From: Modicisalibacter sp033446685 | GTDB taxonomy: Bacteria > Pseudomonadota > Gammaproteobacteria > Pseudomonadales > Halomonadaceae | Reading direction: 5' to 3' | Assembly: GCF_033446685.1 (NCBI RefSeq) | Contig: NZ_JAWQLY010000001.1 | Span: forward strand, 434,001 to 498,000 | DNA: 64,000 nt | Part shown: piece by piece, positions 16,201 through 22,745 of the stretch | Position numbering within the stretch: position 1 is the stretch's first letter | Layout: each line of letters opens with the position of its first letter | The notes under the pieces: generated by a model | The model's database searches: none | What the model saw: only the letters and a program-made list of their open reading frames with translations | Told to the model about the DNA's origin: nothing | Program-made: the position numbers and the translations under genes

Positions 16201-17474
16201 TGGAAGATTTTGGGTTAAGAATTCGTTTTTGTGAAAACCTAAAATCCTACAAGAAAATAATTCCGACATTAAAATATCACTCTGACTGGTTTATCGTTAC
16301 TGCTGACGATGATATTTATTATAGCGAAGACTGGCTAGGGTCGCTAACGAGGTCTTGGGATAATAACTACAAAACGGTAGTTGCACATCGAGCCCACAAG
16401 ATAAAGCTAGATGCAAAAGGTGCTCCCACTAATTATACCAATTGGACTTGGACAATCGGAAAAGAAGAGATAGCTGATGGCTTGATCTTCCCCACCAGTG
16501 GTGCAGGGGTGTTATTTCCCCCAGGCATCTTTCATCGAGACATAAGCAATCGTGAAAAATTCACAAAGCTTTGTCCAGATGCCGACGACATCTGGCTTTA
16601 TTGGATGTTTTCTCTTAATGGCGGCAAAGCCAAACTATCCGATCATAACTACAAACTTATTGAATGGCCACATGATAACGCTACACCACTCTGGCACAAA
16701 AATATTAAACAGGGTGGCAATGATAAACAAATAGGCGCTCTACTTAAAGAATATGGAAAACCTTGGCCTCTTAACGTTATAGAGGACCAAACGCAAATGA
16801 ATATTTTAACTTTCTACTATGGCGCTCAGGCTGTACGCTTTTTCTTACCTAACAGTCAAGACCATATACAAAAAATAATCAGAACTGAAAAAACATTTTA
16901 TGAAGAAAAAATGCTTTTAGATATCCAACGTATTTCCAAGCCTGGAGGCGTAATACTTGATGTTGGCGCCAACATTGGGAATCATGCAGTTTTTTTTGGC
17001 CTGCTTTGCAAGGCCAATCACGTACTATGTTTGGAGCCCCACCCAAAAACATTTAGCACGCTGATAAAAAATATATCAATCAACAATCTCAGTGAAAAAA
17101 TAAAATGTTTCCAAGCAGGTGCAGGCAACAAAGAAAGCAAGGCCATGATTTCTCACTACGATGAGAAAAATACAGGCATGTCAAAATTGAGCTTAGAGCA
17201 TGATGGAGATATTGAAATAACAACCTTAGACACGATAATTGAAAAAGAAGGGCGACAGGTAGACATTATCAAAATGGATATTGAAGGCATGGAATTAAAG
17301 GCCTTGGAAGGCGCGAAAAATATTTTAACAAACCAATCACCTGTGATTTATATAGAAGCCGGCACCGATGACCACTATGCAAAAATAAAAAACTTTCTTC
17401 GCCATTTCGACTACCATCCCTATGAAAGGTTTAATGCTACTGCGACCTACAGGTTCGAAAAAACGATCAAATGA
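13233..17474 (+). CDS. Giant TPR / SPINDLY-type glycosyltransferase fused to GT-A and FkbM methyltransferase domains
   Basis: This is a 1413-residue multidomain protein, probably the flagellin-modifying enzyme. (1) Residues 1-250 are tandem TPR repeats. (2) Residues 263-620 form a SPINDLY/OGT-type GT41 domain, starting PIRVGLVSAS, with ILIDLAGHGSGSRL and the nucleotide-sugar region PWPYSGGLTTCEALLMGVPV at 517-536. (3) Residues 630-880 look like a degenerate FkbM fold (ALDSIEGLKGIDMLVLDDGP). (4) Residues 939-1190 resemble a GT-A glycosyltransferase, with the metal-binding motif TADDDIYY and its Asp triplet at 1025-1027. (5) Residues 1215-1410 form an intact FkbM methyltransferase, with ILDVGANIGN (DVG at 1243) and IIKMDIEGMELKALEGA. 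No signal peptide is seen. The second half is AT-rich. The gene lies between two terminators downstream of fliC. The sugar is unknown, and domain 3 is the least certain assignment. Confidence 0.85.
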   Translation: MGHSSAQIPRHTQKSVIDLYRKGKVTKAMREAQALTQRYPQDDFAWKVLGSCLLQTGDFLPAQSALETARSLGADDPLTLNALARACFMLGEQDRAIELQRTCLSLDAENPKYHFQMANMLYKAGVGDRALPYLVSAERLGHDTVEILTLKSAILSLSFKFQEGWEQLQRLYALKPNEPTVHNSLGNYYKDMADFENAALHYTKAQELAPNYVSAYSNELMSLHYDPDATVERVLELAKAWQQRFGPESAMALTETDRDGSRPIRVGLVSASLRMHPVGWMVTSALAALPGDIKLYAYSDSDAQDFITQRIRQSLTHWQPVYHLDDTQLAERIRDDQIDILIDLAGHGSGSRLRTMAMRPAPLLIKWVGIQISSMGIPAFDYFLSDAIETPPGCDAEYTEKLIRLPDDYICYQPPYYKPAVTALPSIKNGYITLGCFNNPAKVNDVVLKEWARLMQELPNCRLLLKGSQYTSELVCKRIYRTMAAAGIAPDRLILEGPVKHQELLEAYRRVDIALDPWPYSGGLTTCEALLMGVPVVTLPGPTFAGRHSATHLINAGMPELVVANWDEYRQRVIELATDLPSLAVIRASLRTYLQQSPVCDDRRFGRHLHKALRAIWQRHCEGKAPAALTFNKGGSARFEDEDKSYRLPAALRVHEEGIDWDLDGPIMAIDNGAQLATHEAMERLLGEGHIALLTLDPSASLPIANHLGQCGEFQYYPGVTLGDGQPIVSDDNDELAETTTIPSIALDSIEGLKGIDMLVLDDGPDSLTILEHGERALSQTLLIQARVKFNPENDARTNLGSLTQWAGEHGFRFHRLHNAEYHSHMPESDLRNYHQASELVSADAIYIPTVERFTALSNSQRMKLACALHTLYGIKDVAHRLIYDVDAKKAELYSAIGENSKKSPPQLPTKIRNIHDAIQYYENCRLTRKSPNHGLPSKLVVSLTSYKDRFSTLHLTLRTLLCQSVTPDELVLWIAYEDKNLLPEKVTRLEDFGLRIRFCENLKSYKKIIPTLKYHSDWFIVTADDDIYYSEDWLGSLTRSWDNNYKTVVAHRAHKIKLDAKGAPTNYTNWTWTIGKEEIADGLIFPTSGAGVLFPPGIFHRDISNREKFTKLCPDADDIWLYWMFSLNGGKAKLSDHNYKLIEWPHDNATPLWHKNIKQGGNDKQIGALLKEYGKPWPLNVIEDQTQMNILTFYYGAQAVRFFLPNSQDHIQKIIRTEKTFYEEKMLLDIQRISKPGGVILDVGANIGNHAVFFGLLCKANHVLCLEPHPKTFSTLIKNISINNLSEKIKCFQAGAGNKESKAMISHYDEKNTGMSKLSLEHDGDIEITTLDTIIEKEGRQVDIIKMDIEGMELKALEGAKNILTNQSPVIYIEAGTDDHYAKIKNFLRHFDYHPYERFNATATYRFEKTIK

Positions 17475-17509
17475 TAGAGAAGTAATAGCAAACTAAATAG
17501 TATGAAACA

Positions 17510-17535
17510 AAGGCTCCCCATGGGAGCCTTTTTAC
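17510..17535 (+). terminator. Intrinsic terminator after the glycosyltransferase gene
   Basis: The arms AAGGCTCCC (17510-17518) and GGGAGCCTT (17522-17530) form a perfect 9-bp stem with a CAT loop, followed by further T residues. It lies about 35 bases after the stop codon. Confidence 0.9.
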
Positions 17536-17740
17536 TTTAACCTGCGAACATAAACCAATGCTAAGCTCAACTTATTATCCGCTATTTGTGAAATCTGCGC
17601 AGCCATTACAAAACGTCACATGCAACCCCTATCACAAAGCAAGCTTCAACATTATAGCTTGATCACCCAGTTACTCGGTAAAGTTTGCTTCCAACCGGCC
17701 GATAGGGTTCATATAGCTGTGTCGTGTGCATGGTACTGCC

Positions 17741-17767
17741 TAAATAGGTCGCGCCTCATGCCGAAAG
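17741..17767 (+). promoter_or_regulatory. Sigma-28 (FliA) promoter of the lipoprotein/flgO operon
   Basis: The sequence reads TAAA-N15-GCCGAAAG: a perfect -35 at 17741-17744 and a -10 at 17760-17767 matching six of eight consensus positions. It lies about 40 bases upstream of the lipoprotein start and would place this pair in the late flagellar class. Confidence 0.62.
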
Positions 17768-17807
17768 CGCTAAGCCGGCTCGATAAAATCCAAACCAGGG
17801 ACCCTTC

Positions 17808-18473
17808 ATGGTACGCAAACTCCTTCTCACCGGCCTGAGCAGCTCGCTGCTGCTAAGCGGTTGCTTCGCCGCCAATACGTCTCAGGCGCCGATGGCGAAG
17901 ACCTATCCGTACAGCGAGCAGCAGAAGATGCAGGCGGCGCATCATTGGGATGTACTCGCCGAGTACGAGGCTGCCGGCATCCTGCGTAGCAGCGCTTTGC
18001 GCGGTCGTTCGCTGTTTCTGAATCCCACACATGGCGAATCACCGTTCGCCCGCAGCTTCGACGATCTGCTGACAAGCCAGCTAGTGTCGAACGGTGCGTT
18101 GGTGCGCACCGACCCGATCAATGCCGCCCAGATCGACTACCGTGTCCAGGTCGTTGAGCACAAGGGTCGTGATTTCATCCGTGAGCCGATGGGTACCTGG
18201 ACGGCCCTGAGTGCCGGCATTGCCGTGGCCACGTGGCCAGTCAATCACTGGAGCGAACCAGCCCTGGCGTTGATTCCCGCCGCGGCGCTAGTCGATGCCT
18301 TCAGCGGCAGTTGGGAGAGCGTCAGCCCCCAGGAAGTGATCATCACCACTCAGGTCAGCGAGAACAATCGCATCCTTTATTCGTCGTCCAACATTTATTA
18401 CATCAATGCCGGCGACGCCGACCATTACCGTAACGACGCCTCGCGCCTGCTGCCCGTGACCGATGCCTGGTAA
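17808..18473 (+). CDS. Putative outer-membrane lipoprotein paired with FlgO
   Basis: The 221-residue precursor has a lipoprotein signal peptide with lipobox LLSGC (Cys at residue 18). The mature protein is soluble with one hydrophobic stretch (GIAVATWPVNHWSEPALALI, then PAAALVDAF). I do not recognise a named family. The motif EVIITTQVSENNRILYSSSN followed by IYYINAGD near the C-terminus resembles the beta-rich organisation of assembly-type lipoproteins. It is preceded by an AGGGA site and a sigma-28 promoter. The flgO-type gene follows ten bases after its stop, so the two are almost certainly co-expressed. A role at the flagellar outer-membrane ring or sheath region is inferred from context. 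Confidence 0.75.
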   Translation: MVRKLLLTGLSSSLLLSGCFAANTSQAPMAKTYPYSEQQKMQAAHHWDVLAEYEAAGILRSSALRGRSLFLNPTHGESPFARSFDDLLTSQLVSNGALVRTDPINAAQIDYRVQVVEHKGRDFIREPMGTWTALSAGIAVATWPVNHWSEPALALIPAAALVDAFSGSWESVSPQEVIITTQVSENNRILYSSSNIYYINAGDADHYRNDASRLLPVTDAW

Positions 18474-18483
18474 GGAAGCCACC

Positions 18484-19044
18484 ATGAAACCGATCAAATC
18501 CTTTCTGCTGCCCATAGCCCTGGCCGCGGTCATGGCACTGGGAGCCGGCTGTGCTTCCAACGGTAGCGACAGCTACATCGTAACCAGCAACGCCACGGTC
18601 GATATGCTCGCGCTGGTGCGCGAAACCGCTGCCGACCTGCTTGCCAACACCCGCGAGTTGGACCCTGCCAAGCCGGTCGTTGCGGCGAGCTTCGTCAACA
18701 TCGACGACTTGAGCGAGTCTTCGACCTTCGGCCGCACGCTATCCGAGATGTTCGCTTCGTCGCTGAGCCGTGCCGGGCTGACCCTGATCGAGGTCAAGAT
18801 GCGCGACAGCCTGTTCATCGAGGAACAGACCGGCGAGCTGATCCTGTCGCGGGACATTCGCCGGCTTTCCGCCTCGCATAACGCTCAGGCGATCCTGCTG
18901 GGCACCTACGCCCAAGGCCAGAACATGGCCTACGTCAACGTGCGTCTGGTACGTACCCGCGACAACGTGGTGCTCGGCGCTTCGAGCGTGCAGATTCCGC
19001 TGGATCGCAATACCCGCGCGATGCTGCCCAATCGCTGGCAATGA
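18484..19044 (+). CDS. flgO: FlgO-family outer-membrane lipoprotein
   Basis: The 186-residue precursor has a lipobox (LGAGC, Cys near residue 23). Its body matches the FlgO domain: VDMLALVRETAADLL, PVVAASFVNIDDLSESSTFG, RTLSEMFASSLSRAGLTLIE, and a final region LVRTRDNVVLGASSVQIPLD. In Vibrio, FlgO is an outer-membrane protein needed for normal flagellar stability and motility. I chose the ATG after AAGGAAG; an upstream in-frame start would overlap the previous gene. It is the second gene of a sigma-28-driven pair, and flaG with its own promoter follows. Confidence 0.87.
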   Translation: MKPIKSFLLPIALAAVMALGAGCASNGSDSYIVTSNATVDMLALVRETAADLLANTRELDPAKPVVAASFVNIDDLSESSTFGRTLSEMFASSLSRAGLTLIEVKMRDSLFIEEQTGELILSRDIRRLSASHNAQAILLGTYAQGQNMAYVNVRLVRTRDNVVLGASSVQIPLDRNTRAMLPNRWQ

Positions 19045-19078
19045 ACGCCTCTCGCTGGCGGCGCCCCTGCGGGTACGT

Positions 19079-19105
19079 TCAAGTCCGGCCCCACTCAGCC
19101 GATAG
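19079..19105 (+). promoter_or_regulatory. Sigma-28 (FliA) promoter of flaG
   Basis: The sequence reads TCAA-N15-GCCGATAG: the -35 is at 19079-19082 and the -10 at 19098-19105, with seven of eight -10 positions matching. It lies about 75 bases upstream of flaG, in the gap after flgO. Confidence 0.75.
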
Positions 19106-19180
19106 ATCATTAGTGGGCTCGCTCGTCGTGCCTGCTAATGACCAACAAGAATCCTTCGGCGTGTACCGCGAGGCTTGCCC

Positions 19181-19573
19181 ATGAGCTCCTATTCCATCGA
19201 TCCCGTCACCGGCACTGCCGCCGGCGTGGCTAGCCCACCAGGCAATGGCGCGATAACGCCACAACAAAGGCTCGAGCGTGCCCTTGCCCATATCGTGGCG
19301 CCACCCGGCGCTGCAGAAAGCGAGCAGACTTCCCCGGCGGGTGAGCCAGGCACCACTCAGAGCGAGCTGGTCGAGCCTCTCCAGCGAATCAATGCGGTGA
19401 TGCGCAGTTACGGCCTGGAATTCGATCTGCAGTCATACGATAGCCGTGTGGTGACACGCGTCGTGGATCGGGAAAGCGGCGATGTGATTCGCCAAATTCC
19501 CAGCGAAGAGGTCCTGCGCATTGCCGAAAGCCTCGCCCAGATGCAGGGACGCTTGATCGAACTGCAGGCCTGA
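19181..19573 (+). CDS. flaG: FlaG-family flagellar protein
   Basis: FlaG proteins influence filament length or stability. The 130 residues have a variable, Pro/Ala-rich N-terminal half and the conserved C-terminal core: INAVMRSYGLEFDLQSYDSR, VVTRVVDRESGDVIRQIPSE and EVLRIAESLAQMQG, where the VxDxxTGEVIRQIP-like segment is diagnostic. I chose the ATG after the weak GAGG. It carries its own sigma-28 site and sits next to flgO. In many polar flagellates flaG is beside fliC and fliD; here it is 6 kb from fliC and 18 kb from fliD. Confidence 0.92.
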   Translation: MSSYSIDPVTGTAAGVASPPGNGAITPQQRLERALAHIVAPPGAAESEQTSPAGEPGTTQSELVEPLQRINAVMRSYGLEFDLQSYDSRVVTRVVDRESGDVIRQIPSEEVLRIAESLAQMQGRLIELQA

Positions 19574-19574
19574 T

Positions 19575-19601
19575 TCATTCAGCGATGGGATAAGCCGATG
19601 G
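19575..19601 (+). promoter_or_regulatory. Weak sigma-28-like site before a GGDEF/EAL gene
   Basis: The sequence reads TCAT-N15-GCCGATGG, 68 bases before the start of the next gene. Both boxes are imperfect, so this is a low-confidence candidate that would add a c-di-GMP enzyme to the late flagellar class. Confidence 0.3.
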
Positions 19602-19668
19602 AGAGGCAACCCGCAAGATCCCGCGTCGGAGGCGTAGACAGCAGGGAAGACAAGGAGACAGGTCACCG

Positions 19669-21993
19669 ATGACACTTCAGCGCGCAGCCTCCAACCGTCG
19701 AATGCGCAAGACCCTGCTCATGGAGCCTCGCCGGCTTGCCGCGCTACGTGCGACGCGATTGCTCGACACGCCCGCCGAGATACCCTTCGACGGCCTGACG
19801 CATCTGGCCTGTGGCCTCTTCGATGCGCCGATCGCCTGGATCAGCCTGCTCGATGCGCATCGCCAATGGTTCAAGTCGACCTGCGGCCTGAGCTTGCGCG
19901 AAATACCCATCGAACACGCCTTCTGCACTTACGTTCTGGAAGCCGATACGGTCGTGGTGATCGAGGATGCGCAGGCTGACCCACGCTTCGCCGACAATCC
20001 TTACGTACGGGGCGAACCCTACATTCGCTTCTATGCCGGCGCGCCCATTTATGGCCCCGACCGGATGCCGCTGGGCACCTTCTGCATCGTCAGCGACTCG
20101 CCTCGTGCATTCGATGCCCGCGAACGCGAGACGCTTGAGGGCTTGGCACGCCTGACCACGATCGAGATCGGGCGACGCTCCGCTCGCCGCGCAGAGAGGC
20201 AGGGCCATCCGCTCGGCGCCTACCAGAGCGAACGAGATGCCGGGCTGCCAAGCACGTCATTCGGCGTCAAGGATTGTTGGCAAGTGCCCTACGCCGCCAA
20301 GAATCCGGCTCACGACGACACCGCCCTGCAGGCGCAGCTCGAGAAATTTCGCGTCACGCTGGACGCCACTCTCGATCTGATCCTGATCGCCGATGAACAG
20401 ACCCAGCGCTTCACGTATTGCAACCAGGGCGCCATCGAGCGACTGGGTTATTCACGCGACGAGTTGCTGGCGCTCTCGCCCGATACGCTCGATGATTCAT
20501 TGTCGGTTAGCGCACTCGGCGAGCGCTTGGCGGCGCTCGATGGCCAGCGTGCGCTGCGTCTGAATGCCAGCTTGGCGTGTCGTAACGGCGAAATGCTGCC
20601 GGTGCAGGCGCAGATTCAACGCACGCCCTCGAACTGTCTCGAACGGACCCAATTGATCATCGTCGCGCGCGATCTTCGCGAAACGCTGGAAGCACAGCGC
20701 GAAATCGAATGGATCACCCATCACGACGGCCTCACCCATCAGCTCAATCGCACCGGCTTCCTGCGCGCGCTGGCTCGCGGCGACCACACCGCCGATCAGT
20801 GCAAAGTGCAGTTGGTCGCCGTGTTAGGCATCGATCGTTTCAAGCGAATCAACGATGCCCACGGCACTGCTCAGGCCGATGCCATTCTCTGCGAACTGGC
20901 CCAGCACTTGAGCAGTCTTCTGGCGCCCCATGGCGAGGCTCAACTGGGCCGGTTGGGTGGCGACGAGTTCGCCATCAGCGTACCGCTCGCCCAGACCTGT
21001 GATGCGCCGCCGCTTGCCGAGCGTCTGCGCGAGGCCGTCGAGAGCCATCGCTTTCGCGCCATCGAGGGGCTGCAACTGACCGTCAGTGTCGGCCTGACGG
21101 CGCATAGCCTCCATCAGACGGCCCCCGAAGAACTGTTGAGACGTGCCAATGCGGCGCTGGTGCGCGCCAAACAGCATGGGCGCAACCGCGTGCGCCAGTA
21201 CCTGAGCGGCATGCTCGACGAAGCCAGTCGTCACGAGGCCATCGAGAGGCGTCTCGCCGGCGCTTTCGAGCGTCGCGAATTTCACCTCGATTTTCAGCCG
21301 CAGTGGTCGCTCAAGGCGCTCGACCGGCCGTGCGGTGCCGAGGCGTTGCTGCGCTGGCAGGCGCCCGATCAATCAAGGGTCGGTCCCGATGTCTTCGTGC
21401 CGATTCTCGAACAGAGCGGGCTGATGGTGGAGGTGGGGCGCTGGATCATCGACCAGGCGCTCGACACCTTGGCATCGAACCGCCAGCGGCTACCCGCAAA
21501 CTTCTTCGTCAGCATCAACATCAGCGCCATTCAACTGATGGACGATACCCAACTGGCCGTCTACCTGATCGAGGCGTTGCAGCGCCGACGCTTGCCCGCC
21601 TCGGCGCTGGAACTGGAAATCACCGAAACGGCACTGATCCAGTCGCCGTACTGGGTCGGCCAGCAACTCGAGGCGCTTCACAAGCAGTCGATCGCCATTG
21701 CGCTGGACGATTTCGGTACCGGCTTCTCGTCGCTATCGCATCTCAAGCAGTTCCCGTTCGATACCGTCAAGATCGACAAGTCGTTCATCGCCGGGCTGCC
21801 TGGCTCGCCCGAGGACCGGGCGATCGTCGAATCGCTGCTGACGCTGTGCCGCGGGTTCGGCCGGAATGTCTGCGCCGAAGGCATCGAAACGCCGGCCCAG
21901 CTCGACTACCTGCGCCGGCTGGGTTGCAATCGCGCCCAGGGTTACCTGCTGGCTCGCCCCGATCGCGATCTACTGGCGTATGACGGGAAGTGA
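19669..21993 (+). CDS. GAF-PAS-GGDEF-EAL cyclic-di-GMP enzyme
   Basis: This 774-residue soluble protein has an N-terminal GAF domain (about 25-175), a PAS domain (about 220-345), a GGDEF domain and a C-terminal EAL domain. The GGDEF signature RLGGDEF is intact, with GGDEF at residues 430-434. The usual DxLTGLxNR entry motif is altered to HHDGLTHQLNR. The EAL domain keeps its catalytic signatures: GAEALLRW (E558), INISAIQL, LEITETAL, LDDFGTGFSSL and KIDKSFI. Either or both activities are therefore possible. A strong AAGGAG site precedes the ATG. It lies between flaG and the fliE/fliF region, so control of motility is likely. No membrane segment is seen. Confidence 0.93.
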   Translation: MTLQRAASNRRMRKTLLMEPRRLAALRATRLLDTPAEIPFDGLTHLACGLFDAPIAWISLLDAHRQWFKSTCGLSLREIPIEHAFCTYVLEADTVVVIEDAQADPRFADNPYVRGEPYIRFYAGAPIYGPDRMPLGTFCIVSDSPRAFDARERETLEGLARLTTIEIGRRSARRAERQGHPLGAYQSERDAGLPSTSFGVKDCWQVPYAAKNPAHDDTALQAQLEKFRVTLDATLDLILIADEQTQRFTYCNQGAIERLGYSRDELLALSPDTLDDSLSVSALGERLAALDGQRALRLNASLACRNGEMLPVQAQIQRTPSNCLERTQLIIVARDLRETLEAQREIEWITHHDGLTHQLNRTGFLRALARGDHTADQCKVQLVAVLGIDRFKRINDAHGTAQADAILCELAQHLSSLLAPHGEAQLGRLGGDEFAISVPLAQTCDAPPLAERLREAVESHRFRAIEGLQLTVSVGLTAHSLHQTAPEELLRRANAALVRAKQHGRNRVRQYLSGMLDEASRHEAIERRLAGAFERREFHLDFQPQWSLKALDRPCGAEALLRWQAPDQSRVGPDVFVPILEQSGLMVEVGRWIIDQALDTLASNRQRLPANFFVSINISAIQLMDDTQLAVYLIEALQRRRLPASALELEITETALIQSPYWVGQQLEALHKQSIAIALDDFGTGFSSLSHLKQFPFDTVKIDKSFIAGLPGSPEDRAIVESLLTLCRGFGRNVCAEGIETPAQLDYLRRLGCNRAQGYLLARPDRDLLAYDGK

Positions 21994-22079
21994 GGCGAGA
22001 AACGCAAGCGCTCCCGAGGAAGCGCCGTTCAGGCTATCCGTCGGGAGGAAGTATGCAATGGACTCGACGGCAGCGCCGT

Positions 22080-22412
22080 TTAGACCTGCATATTCATGAT
22101 GTCCTTGTAGGCCGTCACCAGGCGGCTGCGTACTTGTACGCCCATCTGAAAGCCGATGCTGGCCTTCTGCATGTCGACCATCACGTCGTTTAGCGCCACA
22201 CCCGGCTCGCCGGCCTGGAAGGCCTTCAAGCTGGCGTCGGATTTCTTCTGCAACTGATTGATTTTCTGAACCGACGACTGTAGCGCATCGGCAAAGCCGC
22301 CCTGCCCCACTGACGTCGCCAGCTGCTGGCCGCGGCCGGCCTGGGTGGCGCTGGCCTGATTGGCCAGACTCTGCATCTGTTGTAAGGCCGCTTGAATGGC
22401 GGGTGCGCTCAT
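22080..22412 (-). CDS. fliE: Flagellar hook-basal body protein FliE
   Basis: FliE joins the MS ring to the proximal rod and is an early export substrate. The 110 residues fit the family, with the conserved C-terminal half FADALQSSVQKINQLQKKSD, PGVALNDVMVDMQKASIGFQ and MGVQVRSRLVTAYKDIMNMQ. A strong AGGAGA site lies seven bases before the ATG. It is divergent from fliF with 333 bases between them, the enteric arrangement rather than the co-directional fliE-fliF order of Pseudomonas. The GGDEF/EAL gene converges on its 3' end. Confidence 0.96.
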   Translation of the reverse strand: MSAPAIQAALQQMQSLANQASATQAGRGQQLATSVGQGGFADALQSSVQKINQLQKKSDASLKAFQAGEPGVALNDVMVDMQKASIGFQMGVQVRSRLVTAYKDIMNMQV

Positions 22413-22745
22413 GGCGGTTCTCCTGCCCCATTGGTGGATGAAGGCAAGCCTAGCATCGGCGGCGGCCGATCATGGCCGCAAATGAGCTTTAAAAATGGGG
22501 CTTTTCTTGCCTTTAGGGCGACAGCACCTGCGGATAATGGCCTCCATCACACGACCGTCCCCTTGACAACGCGCCCAGCCCGGCTGGCATATCGCCTACC
22601 GACCGCCACGACAAGCGCAACCCGGGACTTGGAATCGATGGATGCTGGAGCCGGATATTAAAATGCTATCTGCACCGACCCGATATGCACGGGCCGACGC
22701 TAACACCGCCGTCCTGACGCCCCCGTTACCTACCGGAGGGCGCTC
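22413..22745. other. fliE-fliF divergent intergenic region
   Basis: These 333 bases contain ribosome sites at both ends (AGGAGA for fliE; GGAGGG for fliF) and must hold the promoters of both operons. No full sigma-54 (GG-N10-GC) or sigma-28 site convinced me. A TTGACA hexamer at 22563-22568 lacks a good -10. A TAAA-N15-GCCTTTAG string at about 22490-22516 has too poor a -10 to call. Confidence 0.5.

Larger units (their letters stand above)
17475..17807 (+). other. Intergenic region with terminator and sigma-28 promoter
   Basis: These 333 bases hold the terminator of the large glycosyltransferase gene and, near the 3' end, a sigma-28 promoter for the following lipoprotein gene. The stretch between them (about 17540-17735) is AT-richer than the downstream DNA, and I see no convincing gene in it. 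Confidence 0.6.

Noticed and set aside
22490..22516. Sigma-28-like TAAA-N15-GCCTTTAG before fliF
   Set aside because: The -10 departs too far from GCCGATAA, and fliF is not normally a FliA target.
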